The notes: generated from the sequence alone by a model not told the origin. A stretch of DNA of 7,353 nucleotides from Actinomycetota bacterium (GCA_013298335.1 JAAFHI010000147.1:1-7353), one strand, 5' to 3'. Counted from the stretch's first letter, positions 1-6,020 are shown. Made by a program: numbers and translations.

Positions 1-1
1 G

Positions 2-826
2 CGAACCAAAACGCTTGAACTGAACCTGTCGCGGATTCAGAAACTCATCCCGGAAGACCCCGCCAAGGCCGAAGCGCGAAAACTCGCCGCCGCAACCATC
101 GCGACCCGGCTGACCCTCTTCAAATCGGTTGCTGGCGGCAAACAGCCCGAAACCGACCTGCCGCTTTCGGAACTGCTGCGCGACGCGGAAAAGTTGTACA
201 CGTTGTCGATCAAGTACCCGCCGCAGATTCTCCTTCCCGTCGCCGGCGAACTGTTCCGCACGTCTCCCAACGACAAAAACGGCATTCCGACGCGCTCGCT
301 CGTCAATCTCGAATCCACCGTGCTGGTCGTCGCCTTCCACGGCGCGGGCGGCAGCGAAAACATGTTCTTCGACAGCTACGGCGACGGGGAAATCGTCAAA
401 CTCTGCAAACAAAGGGGTTGGGCGCTGATGTGTCCGCGCGTGACGAGTCCGCTGGAGGACTACCTGAGCGCGATTGACCGCCTGAAGCCGCTCGTCGCGC
501 CCAAAGCGACCAAAATTTTCATCGTCGGACATTCGCTCGGCGCGGTGACGGCGCTCTCCGTCGCGGTGAAGGCCCCGGAACGCTTCGCCGCCGTGGCCCC
601 GATGTCGGGTCAGGCCGCCGGTGACGTCAAACCGCTCGCGAAAATGCCGATGTTCATCGCCGCCGGGACGAAGGATTTCTCCCGGCCCGGTTCGACCCAA
701 CTCGCCGACCGGCTCAAAATGCTCGGCGCGCCGGTGACGTTCAAACTCTACGAGGCGGAGCATTTGCTGGTCGTCCCGGATGCCCTGCCCGACCTCTTCA
801 AATGGCTCGACGGGCTGGCGAAATGA
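2..826 (+). CDS. Alpha/beta hydrolase, 5'-truncated by window edge
   Basis: The reading frame is open from the left edge to TGA at 824-826, giving 274 visible residues; the true start lies outside the window. A TTG at 194 could be called as a start, but the upstream 64 codons look like ordinary helical protein in the same frame, so I treat the gene as partial. Visible alpha/beta-hydrolase landmarks, counted from nt 2, are an oxyanion-type HGAGG at about residue 113, the nucleophile elbow GHSLG with Ser at about 178, a candidate acid in AGTKD (Asp about 225) and a candidate catalytic His in AEH (about 254). The catalytic part resembles the esterase, dienelactone hydrolase and PHB-depolymerase-like group; the substrate is unknown. 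The stop overlaps the next start as ATGA, suggesting translational coupling. I see no membrane segment in the visible part, and any signal peptide would be upstream. The fold is well supported; the specific reaction is not. Confidence 0.85.
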   Translation, partial: RTKTLELNLSRIQKLIPEDPAKAEARKLAAATIATRLTLFKSVAGGKQPETDLPLSELLRDAEKLYTLSIKYPPQILLPVAGELFRTSPNDKNGIPTRSLVNLESTVLVVAFHGAGGSENMFFDSYGDGEIVKLCKQRGWALMCPRVTSPLEDYLSAIDRLKPLVAPKATKIFIVGHSLGAVTALSVAVKAPERFAAVAPMSGQAAGDVKPLAKMPMFIAAGTKDFSRPGSTQLADRLKMLGAPVTFKLYEAEHLLVVPDALPDLFKWLDGLAK

Positions 827-1242
827 AACCTTTTCTCGAAATGTTTGTAGCGGCATTTCACCACCGATTCCCGAGTCAGCCGATTGAACTTCGAGACGGC
901 GAATACCCGGTCGCCGCCATCCCGGCCCGGCATCCTGAAACCGGGGGGATAGAAATCATGGCGGATGGCGAATTCGGGCTGATCGTTGAAATCGTCAACT
1001 TTACTCACGGTCATTTTGACGATTTCGACGTGAACCGGACGGCAACCGAGCGCCAAACCTCCATAATTGAAATCGTTCTGAATTTTCTGGCAGACGTTTT
1101 TGCTGACCGGGTGGCGTTTTTCGGAAACCAGACGGACGGCGGCGGGTGGTGGTATCTGGCGGCGGCGGGAGAAGCGGCCATAAACCCGGCAGGGCCGCAT
1201 TTCGTCTGGTCGGGACCTGTGATTCAACAAATCGTCGAATGA
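823..1242 (+). CDS. Hypothetical protein, 139 aa, possible immunity-type protein
   Basis: I choose the ATG at 823 because it overlaps the hydrolase stop as ATGA. An in-frame ATG at 802 would overlap the hydrolase by 25 nt. The protein is small and soluble, with no signal peptide or TM segment. It has a distinctive pattern: HPETGGIEI at about residue 34, an acidic strand, then FTHGHFDDFD, a helical part ending FLADVFADRVAFF, a GGGWW turn and a C-terminal FVWSGP. I recall similar small proteins with the HPE..G.I and THGHF pattern as uncharacterised, but I cannot name the family. Its position directly before a SUKH-like immunity gene makes a cytosolic immunity or antitoxin-like role possible; that is inference from context only. 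No toxin gene is visible next to it. Expression would depend on translation of the upstream hydrolase, as no clear Shine-Dalgarno stands out. Confidence 0.75.
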   Translation: MKPFLEMFVAAFHHRFPSQPIELRDGEYPVAAIPARHPETGGIEIMADGEFGLIVEIVNFTHGHFDDFDVNRTATERQTSIIEIVLNFLADVFADRVAFFGNQTDGGGWWYLAAAGEAAINPAGPHFVWSGPVIQQIVE

Positions 1243-1268
1243 ACGAAGCTACATGGTTTGGAGAAGAA

Positions 1269-1883
1269 ATGAGTGCCTATCCTCTTCAGCCTAAAGATTT
1301 TATTCGGAATTGGCCTAACTCCGATCTGATTCGCTTACCGGGAAGCCTGCCCGTTCCCGACCGGCTTTCTCAAGATGCGATCAGCTTTCTCCAACAAGTC
1401 GGACTTCCCGCGCGAATTGTTCTGAAAAATCTTGGAAGTCTCCATGACATTTCATTCGAGAAGCTCTCCGAAGGGCTTTACCCTGTGACGGATATTTTTG
1501 GATCATTTGAAGAAGAATCTGACGACTCCGAATCTTTGAATGGCTTTTGGGTCATCGGCGAGGAATCATTCGACAATGGGAGTGCTTTTTTCTGCCTCCC
1601 CGAATCAACCAATCTGGTCACGAGATTCGACCCGGAAATCGACGAACAACCAGTTTTTGTCAATTCCAGCGTTGCCTGTTTCGCTTCCTGCCTCCTCATC
1701 GTCACCAAATGGTCAGAGACTCCTTCTTCAGCCGATTGGGAAAGCGCGATTGATTTCCTGAAGGCGGAAATTGAGCACTGTGATCCGTTTGCCCTGATCG
1801 AATCCGAGAATTTCTGGACCTACCTCATTGATGCCATTCAAGAAGCTGGCCCTGGGGGATTTCTCGTCAAAATCGCTGAGTAA
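1269..1883 (+). CDS. SUKH-4-like immunity protein
   Basis: This encodes 204 aa from ATG 1269, which has GGAG five nt upstream. The alternative ATG at 1239 forms an ATGA overlap with the preceding stop and adds ten residues. The protein is acidic and cytosolic, without signal or TM segments. The order of elements matches SUKH-type (SMI1/KNR4 superfamily) immunity proteins, especially SUKH-4. There is an N-terminal helix with FLQQVGLP (40-47), then LYPV (70-73), a strand IGEESFDNGSAFFCL (96-110), then FVNSSVACFASCL (130-142) and a C-terminal acidic helix. Such proteins usually neutralise toxins delivered by contact-dependent or polymorphic toxin systems; the toxin here is unknown and none is visible. 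Base composition differs from the neighbours: hand counts give 24/60 GC at 1261-1320 and 27/60 at 1501-1560, against 47/60 at 541-600. This suggests acquisition by transfer. The family call is by pattern recognition and could be checked with a profile search. Confidence 0.75.
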   Translation: MSAYPLQPKDFIRNWPNSDLIRLPGSLPVPDRLSQDAISFLQQVGLPARIVLKNLGSLHDISFEKLSEGLYPVTDIFGSFEEESDDSESLNGFWVIGEESFDNGSAFFCLPESTNLVTRFDPEIDEQPVFVNSSVACFASCLLIVTKWSETPSSADWESAIDFLKAEIEHCDPFALIESENFWTYLIDAIQEAGPGGFLVKIAE

Positions 1884-1887
1884 AAGA

Positions 1888-2694
1888 ATGAGACCCAAAA
1901 AAACAATCGCTGCTCTTTTCCTTCTCTTCCTCTTCACCGTGTCCGCGCTGGCGCACGACACCTATCTTCTGCCCAAACGGTTTTCGGTTCCGGCGGGAAC
2001 GTCCCTGGCGCTCGATCTGACGAGCGGAGTCGGGTTTCCCTTCCTCGATACGGCGATCAAGCCCGAGCGGGTGGCGTTCGCGCGTGGACGGCTCGCCGGA
2101 AAGACGTTTGAAATCAAGGATTTCGGCCCGGCGAAAAAGTCCCTCCGGTTCAACGCCCGATTTTCAAAACCCGGCGTGGCGACCATCGGCGTGGACCTCA
2201 AGCCCCGAACGCTCGACCTCGAACTGGCCAAAGTGCAGGAGTATTTCGACGAAATTGACCCGCCGGACGCCGTCAAACAGCGGTGGGCGGCGATGCCCAA
2301 GCCGAAGCGGTGGCGCGAGAGTTACGTGAAACATTCGAAAACGGTCGTCCGGGTCGGAAAATTCGAATCCGACCGTTCGTGGGCCGAGCCGATTGGAATG
2401 TTTCTGGAAATCGTCCCGGAAACCGACCCGACGACGCTCAAGCCGGGCGACGAGTTCGCGGTGCATGTCTTGAAGGACGGAAAACCGTTTGAAGGCTTTT
2501 CGCTCGGCATCATCCGCGAGGCGATGTTTAACGGCGAGTTCAAAAAAACCGACGCCAACGGACGGGTCGTTTTCAAACTCGACAAGGCTGGGCGCTGGCT
2601 GCTGCGCGGCACGGACCTGCGCCCGTCGTCAAAACCCGATCTCGAATGGGAAAGCGACTTCACGACGCTGACCATCGAGGTCGGCGAAAAATAA
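1888..2694 (+). CDS. Secreted DUF4198 (NikM-like) protein
   Basis: This encodes 268 aa. ATG 1888 is chosen because it begins a clean signal peptide four nt after the previous stop; the in-frame ATG at 1828 would put it deep inside a longer N-terminus. Residues 1-22 are a Sec signal (MRPKK, hydrophobic core, SALA), with predicted cleavage just before H23-D-T-Y-L. The mature protein would therefore start with histidine, a conserved feature of DUF4198 proteins that resembles N-terminal metal-binding arrangements. Further family-like signatures are WRESYVKHSKTVVRVG in the middle and the C-terminal GRWLLRGTDLR...WESDFTTLTIEV. The domain is related to NikM-type periplasmic parts of nickel/cobalt uptake, so a role in metal handling in the periplasm is plausible but not shown; no transporter partner is adjacent. 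It lacks a strong Shine-Dalgarno, fitting translational coupling to the immunity gene. A possible terminator hairpin follows at 2701. Confidence 0.88.
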   Translation: MRPKKTIAALFLLFLFTVSALAHDTYLLPKRFSVPAGTSLALDLTSGVGFPFLDTAIKPERVAFARGRLAGKTFEIKDFGPAKKSLRFNARFSKPGVATIGVDLKPRTLDLELAKVQEYFDEIDPPDAVKQRWAAMPKPKRWRESYVKHSKTVVRVGKFESDRSWAEPIGMFLEIVPETDPTTLKPGDEFAVHVLKDGKPFEGFSLGIIREAMFNGEFKKTDANGRVVFKLDKAGRWLLRGTDLRPSSKPDLEWESDFTTLTIEVGEK

Positions 2695-2700
2695 AAACTT

Positions 2701-2717
2701 GCGCGCAGGGTGTGCGC
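2701..2717 (+). terminator. Possible terminator hairpin after DUF4198 gene
   Basis: A 7-bp stem (GCGCGCA paired with TGTGCGC, one G-U pair) closes a GGG loop six nt after the stop. It follows an A-rich stretch but has no convincing U-tract downstream, so it could be a weak or Rho-assisted terminator, or chance in GC-rich DNA. Confidence 0.3.
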
Positions 2718-2809
2718 GGTCCAGCGGCGGTTAAAAATTTGTCATCCAGAATTTCCGGGTAGCCATTCACTGCTTTTCAATGTTAGAAAAGCGTCACAAT
2801 TCTAATTTT

Positions 2810-2815
2810 GGGGAG
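2810..2815 (+). promoter_or_regulatory. Ribosome binding site of the TPR-TonB gene
   Basis: GGGGAG lies nine nt before ATG 2825. It decides the start: an in-frame ATG at 2780 has no such site and would put 15 polar residues in front of the signal peptide. Confidence 0.7.
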
Positions 2816-2824
2816 ACAAACCAG

Positions 2825-3757
2825 ATGAAGGCCATTCCGAGCGTATTTTTGCTCGCTTCGCTGTCACTCGCGCCGATTTCGGCCCGTGCATCCGCGCCGC
2901 AGGCCGCCGTCCAGGCGACCGAGGAACAAAAACAGCAACTCCTGCAACTGAATCAGGAAGTCGCCAAACTCGCCAACGAGGGAAAATTCAAGGAAGCCCT
3001 TGAACCGGCGAAAAAAGCCCAATCGCTGACCGAAAAGGCATTCGGGAAACAGAGCGCGGAATATGCCGTGACCCTCCAGAATCTCGCCAACATCCAGGTG
3101 GCGCTCGGCAAGTTCCTCGACGCCATCGGGTATTACAAAAAGTCCATTTCCGTATACGAAGGGATTCCAAAATCCGAGGGACGCCGGATTCGCCTCTGGA
3201 AAGAACTGGCGGAAACGAACCGGGTCAACGGAAACCTGCTGGAAACCCGCGACAACCTTCAGAAAGCCATTACTCTCAGCGAGGGGCTGACGAAGTTGAT
3301 GAACAACGAGGGTATCGATCTGCTGTTCGAGTACGCCTCGGTGCTCGAACTGCTCAAAAAGCCGAAGGACGCCGAACCGGTCTGGGCGCGTGGCCTCGAC
3401 ATCCTGAACGGCATCAACGGCGGACGCATCGACATCGTCCAGTTCCCGATGAACGCCCTCAAGGGACGTGTGAAAAAGGAAGGCTACGTCAAACAGGAGC
3501 AAACCGCCCGCGGGGTAGTGGCGGTCAATGTCATAGTGGATGAAACCGGCAAAGTGACGGAGACTTCCATCATTTCAGGTCGTGAAGAAATCAACCCGAT
3601 TGCCCTCCGGATGGCAAAGGAATCGATTTACGCCCCCCTCACCCACAACGGGAAACCGCTGAAAATGGCCGGTGTCATCGTCTATCGGTTCCCGCTGGAA
3701 CTTGCCGGGAAAAACCTGCTCGAAACGCCGCTCGCGAAACAACCGGGCAGACCGTAA
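2825..3757 (+). CDS. Periplasmic TPR protein with TonB C-terminal domain
   Basis: This encodes 310 aa from the ATG supported by the GGGGAG site. Residues 1-24 form a signal peptide (MKAIPSVFLLASLSLAPISARASA). Residues about 33-200 are helical tetratricopeptide-like repeats: GKFKEALEPAKKAQSL, then a second unit with ALGKFLDAIGYYKKSISVYE, a third with NGNLLETRDNLQKAITLSEG, and a last weak one with KPKDAEPVWARGLDIL. Residues about 230-289 match a TonB C-terminal domain, seen as GVVAVNVIVDETGKVTETSIISG followed by AL.MAKES.Y.P and KMAGVIVYRFPLE. Classic TonB links the ExbBD motor to outer-membrane transporters through an N-terminal TM anchor and proline-rich spacer. Here there is instead a TPR region and what looks like a cleavable signal, so it is probably not a canonical energy transducer. 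TPR-TonB fusions of this kind are familiar from Acidobacteriota. The gene appears to have its own transcript and converges with devA. Confidence 0.85.
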   Translation: MKAIPSVFLLASLSLAPISARASAPQAAVQATEEQKQQLLQLNQEVAKLANEGKFKEALEPAKKAQSLTEKAFGKQSAEYAVTLQNLANIQVALGKFLDAIGYYKKSISVYEGIPKSEGRRIRLWKELAETNRVNGNLLETRDNLQKAITLSEGLTKLMNNEGIDLLFEYASVLELLKKPKDAEPVWARGLDILNGINGGRIDIVQFPMNALKGRVKKEGYVKQEQTARGVVAVNVIVDETGKVTETSIISGREEINPIALRMAKESIYAPLTHNGKPLKMAGVIVYRFPLELAGKNLLETPLAKQPGRP

Positions 3758-3763
3758 ACCACT

Positions 3764-3789
3764 GGCGGACAGTCATTGGACAATCCGCC
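3764..3789. terminator. Hairpin at convergent gene junction
   Basis: GGCGGA at 3764-3769 pairs with TCCGCC at 3784-3789. Inside, GTC and GAC add three more pairs around an ATTG loop after a two-by-two internal loop. It spans the 15-nt gap between the TPR-TonB stop and the devA stop and overlaps the last devA codons. There is no T-tract on either side, so its role as a shared terminator is a guess from position. Confidence 0.3.
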
Positions 3790-4504
3790 CGTCCTCGATG
3801 CGGACGATCCGGTCGGCAATGTCGAGGACGCGACTGTCGTGGGTCACCATCAGAATCGGCGTGCCGCGCTCGCGGGCGAGTTTTTGAAGGAGATCCACGA
3901 CGTCACGACCGCTTTTGCTGTCGAGCGCGGCGGTCGGTTCGTCCGCCAGCACCAGTCGCGGACGCCCGACCAGCGCCCGGGCAATCGCGACCCGCTGCTT
4001 CTGGCCGCCGGAAAGCTGGTTCGGAAAATGCCCGAGCCGGTCGCCGAGACCGACATCGCGCAGCATTTCCTCGGAGCGTGACCGCGCCTCACCGGCGGAC
4101 AGGTCGGGCGCGAGTTCCGCCGACATCCGGACGTTCTGCTCCGCCGTCAGCGACGCGAGCAGGTTGTGGGCCTGAAAAATGAACCCGATGTTGCGCCGGA
4201 CGAGCGCCAGTTTCGTCCGCGACGCCCCGCGCAGTTCCTCTCCAAAAACCCGGACGCTCCCCTCTTTCGCCGACCGCAGCGCACCGATGAGCGTCAGCAG
4301 GGTCGTTTTTCCCGAACCCGACGGCCCCGTCACGAGAACGATTTCCCCCGGCTGGATGGCGAGCGACATGTCATACAGAATCTGCTGCCGCAGCGCGCCT
4401 TCCCCGAAGGAAAAATTCAGATCGGAAATCCCGATCACCGGCGGAACCGGCGGCACGCCTTCAAAATCAACTCCAACCCGATGATTCTCAACGACTTCCA
4501 TCAT
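3773..4504 (-). CDS. devA: DevA-type ABC exporter ATP-binding protein
   Basis: This encodes 243 aa, and all ABC ATPase motifs are intact: Walker A GPSGSGKTT (60-68), Q-loop Gln111 in GFIFQAHNLL, signature LSGGQKQR (164-171), Walker B LVLADE (184-189), D-loop ALD and H-loop His222 in VTHD. The sequence matches the MacB/LolD-like branch and specifically DevA, with a short 20-residue N-terminal lead before the domain. It would hydrolyse ATP at the inner membrane to drive the DevC permease and DevB adaptor encoded upstream. In heterocyst-forming cyanobacteria DevBCA exports envelope glycolipids through TolC; elsewhere the cargo is usually unknown. Two adjacent ATG codons (4502-4504 and 4499-4501) are possible starts; I use the first. 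The ribosome binding site GAGGG five nt upstream belongs to a TCATCCC/TGAGGGA heptad. A 99-nt repeat-containing spacer separates it from devC. Confidence 0.95.
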   Translation of the reverse strand: MMEVVENHRVGVDFEGVPPVPPVIGISDLNFSFGEGALRQQILYDMSLAIQPGEIVLVTGPSGSGKTTLLTLIGALRSAKEGSVRVFGEELRGASRTKLALVRRNIGFIFQAHNLLASLTAEQNVRMSAELAPDLSAGEARSRSEEMLRDVGLGDRLGHFPNQLSGGQKQRVAIARALVGRPRLVLADEPTAALDSKSGRDVVDLLQKLARERGTPILMVTHDSRVLDIADRIVRIEDGRIVQ

Positions 4505-4505
4505 T

Positions 4506-4512
4506 TCATCCC
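4506..4512 (-). promoter_or_regulatory. Heptad copy acting as devA ribosome binding site
   Basis: On the mRNA strand this region reads GAGGG, five nt, then ATGATG. The plus-strand unit is TCATCCC followed by TCA, identical to the heptads at 4590-4603, so the Shine-Dalgarno sequence appears to be part of the repeat family. Confidence 0.6.
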
Positions 4513-4561
4513 TCAGCTCACGCCATAGGCTAACGATCTTTCGGACTCGCCGCGCCTTTAC

Positions 4562-4610
4562 TGACTACTAACTACTGACTACTAACTACTCATCCCTCAT
4601 CCCTCAAAAC
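4562..4610. repeat. Mixed heptanucleotide array in devC-devA spacer
   Basis: Seven contiguous 7-nt units lie in one register on the plus strand: TGACTAC, TAACTAC, TGACTAC, TAACTAC, TCATCCC, TCATCCC and TCAAAAC. The first four belong to a TRACTRC family, the next two to a TCATCCY family, and the last degenerate unit contains the devC stop codon (complement of TCA at 4604-4606). These resemble the short tandemly repeated heptads known from cyanobacteria in style, not in demonstrated homology. Confidence 0.85.
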
Positions 4611-5752
4611 ACGTCCGCCGGATCGGCTTCGCGCAGCTTCCGCATGGCGATGAAACCCGACACCGTACACATCAGCACCGTCAGTCCAAACACGAGCGCC
4701 ATTCCGCCCGCCCGCATTTCCATCGGCAGAAAGGCGTACTTTGAGGTCAGCCCGAACAGCCACCACGAGACGGCCAGCCCCGGCAGAAATCCCAGAAACG
4801 ACAGAATCAGCGACTGCTGGAAAACGACCTTCAAAAAATAGCCGTCGGTGTAGCCCATCGCCTTCAAGGTGGCGTATTCCGGCAGATGCCGCGACACGTC
4901 GGTGTAGAGAATCTGGTACACAATCACCATCCCGACCAGAAAACCGATGGCGACGCCCATTCGAAAGATGAACCCGATGGCCGACGACTTCGCCCAGTAG
5001 TTCTTTTCAAGGTCGATGATCTCGCCCCGCGTCAGCACGATCAGCTCATCCGATACCAGCGATTGAAGTTGCCGTTTCACGGCGGCCACGTCCGCGCCCG
5101 GTTTCAGCCGGATGACGCCGAGGTCGATGTTGCCGAAAGGCCGGTCGGGAAACATCCGGTAGAAGTTCTGGTCGCTCGTCAGAATGTTCCCGTTGGCCGC
5201 GAACGACGCCCCCATCGTGAACAGCCCGTTGACGGCGACCTTCCGCCGGTTGATTTCGACTGAAATCGGCTCGCCTTTTTCAAATGCGACCGGCACCGGG
5301 CCGAATTCGTCACGCGATGCCCGGTCATACAGGACCGTGTCCGGCGCGGGCAGTCGCGACCAGTTTTCCGCCAGCCCCGGCAGATTGAGCAGCGGCTCGC
5401 GCGGTTCGCACCCGATGACGAACATCAGCCGCGACGTGCCGTCCCACGGGTTCTTCCAGTTCGCCGCGCTCATCTGAATCGGCGCGACCCGCTCGACCGC
5501 CGGATTTCCCTGCAACTGATACAGCCGTCGCCGCGAAAAACTCCGGGTCGAGGTAATCGTCTCGGTTTTGGCACTCACCAGCATCAGGTCACCGCGCAAC
5601 CCCTGCTGGATGACCGCCGTGCTGTCATAGAGCGCCTCTTCGAATCCCGACTGCATGAACATCAGGATCGAGGCGAACGCCACGCCGACAATCGCAATCG
5701 TCAGGCGGACCTTTTCGTGAAAAAGCTGGAGGAAGGCGAGAGGGAGACGCAT
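4604..5752 (-). CDS. devC: DevC-type ABC exporter permease
   Basis: This encodes 382 aa, the usual length for DevC. The N-terminus MRLPLAFLQLFHEKVRLTIA followed by a TM helix (about 16-34, ending ILMFMQSGFEEALYDS) is characteristic of DevC. Then comes a large extracytoplasmic domain (about 36-260) beginning with the family-like GDLMLVSAKTETI and SFSRRRLYQ stretch. An FtsX-type C-terminal unit has TM segments near 262-285, 308-332 and 348-370, with EYATLKAMGYTDGYF on the cytosolic loop and the closing AMRKLREADPADVF. It works as a dimer with the DevA ATPase and hands substrate to DevB. No Shine-Dalgarno precedes the ATG; the five nt before it adjoin one arm of a 32-nt inverted repeat, which may matter for its translation. 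The TGA stop lies in the first unit of a heptad array. The gene is intact. Confidence 0.95.
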   Translation of the reverse strand: MRLPLAFLQLFHEKVRLTIAIVGVAFASILMFMQSGFEEALYDSTAVIQQGLRGDLMLVSAKTETITSTRSFSRRRLYQLQGNPAVERVAPIQMSAANWKNPWDGTSRLMFVIGCEPREPLLNLPGLAENWSRLPAPDTVLYDRASRDEFGPVPVAFEKGEPISVEINRRKVAVNGLFTMGASFAANGNILTSDQNFYRMFPDRPFGNIDLGVIRLKPGADVAAVKRQLQSLVSDELIVLTRGEIIDLEKNYWAKSSAIGFIFRMGVAIGFLVGMVIVYQILYTDVSRHLPEYATLKAMGYTDGYFLKVVFQQSLILSFLGFLPGLAVSWWLFGLTSKYAFLPMEMRAGGMALVFGLTVLMCTVSGFIAMRKLREADPADVF

Positions 5753-5757
5753 GGCGG

Positions 5758-5789
5758 AAAGGATGAAGGATGAGGGATGAAGGATGAAA
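5758..5789 (+). repeat. Left arm of 32-nt perfect inverted repeat (RGGATGA heptads)
   Basis: Four heptads, AGGATGA, AGGATGA, GGGATGA and AGGATGA (5760-5787), plus two flanking A residues on each side, are the exact reverse complement of 5989-6020. On the devC mRNA this arm ends five nt before the start codon. Confidence 0.9.
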
Positions 5790-5852
5790 AAAACAGATGG
5801 GTTTCGATTTGAATTCTGGTGCGGAAGGAAAGTGCCTTCAATTCAATGAGTT
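5761..5852 (+). repeat. Direct repeat copy 1 (92 nt)
   Basis: Heptads followed by a unique part ending TTCAATTCAATGAGTT. The last 52 nt (5801-5852) match 5899-5950 with four substitutions. Copy 1 contains a small GAAGG/CCTTC inverted repeat with a 6-nt spacer that is weakened in copy 2. Confidence 0.9.
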
Positions 5853-5864
5853 GAGTAATGAAAT

Positions 5865-5887
5865 AAGGATGAAGGATGAGGGATGAA
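5865..5887 (+). repeat. Third heptad block, competing arm
   Basis: Three heptads, AGGATGA, AGGATGA and GGGATGA (5866-5886), plus one A on each side are a 23-nt perfect reverse complement of 5997-6019. They could therefore pair with the same partner as the left arm at 5758-5789. Confidence 0.85.
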
Positions 5888-5950
5888 AAAAGAGACGTGT
5901 TTCGACTTGAACTCTGGTGTGGAAGGAAAGTGACTTCAATTCAATGAGTT
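5867..5950 (+). repeat. Direct repeat copy 2 (84 nt)
   Basis: The same layout as copy 1 but with one heptad fewer and one further base lost before the unique part. A 14-nt linker (5853-5866) separates the two copies. The 52-nt unique core at 5899-5950 differs from copy 1 at four positions. Confidence 0.9.
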
Positions 5951-5988
5951 AGGTTCAAAATGAGATGACGGTGGGAGAAATTCTGAAA

Positions 5989-6020
5989 TTTCATCCTTCA
6001 TCCCTCATCCTTCATCCTTT
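5989..6020 (-). repeat. Right arm of 32-nt perfect inverted repeat (TCATCCY heptads)
   Basis: TCATCCT, TCATCCC, TCATCCT, TCATCCT (5991-6018) plus TT on each side. On the mRNA strand it starts 10 nt after the devB stop and is purine-rich, containing several AAGGATGA motifs. Confidence 0.9.

Noticed and set aside
194..826. TTG at 194 as the true start of the hydrolase
   Set aside because: The same frame stays open to the window edge with plausible protein sequence, so the gene is treated as truncated rather than started here.
748..1230. Minus-strand ORF opposite the 139-aa gene
   Set aside because: The plus-strand gene has an ATGA overlap and family-like motifs; the opposite translation is Arg/His/Pro-rich and unstructured.
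2739..2806. Sigma-70 promoter before the TPR-TonB gene
   Set aside because: TTGTCA at 2739 has no acceptable -10 at 16-18 nt, and TCTAAT at 2801 has no acceptable -35; a promoter is expected here but not resolvable by eye.
2864..3502. Long minus-strand ORF of 212 codons opposite the TPR-TonB gene
   Set aside because: It is antisense to a well-supported gene with clear domains and gives a low-complexity, domain-free translation typical of GC-rich shadow frames.
5758..6020. CRISPR array
   Set aside because: The repeats are 7 nt and contiguous or form unequal long copies. There are no regular spacers and no cas genes.
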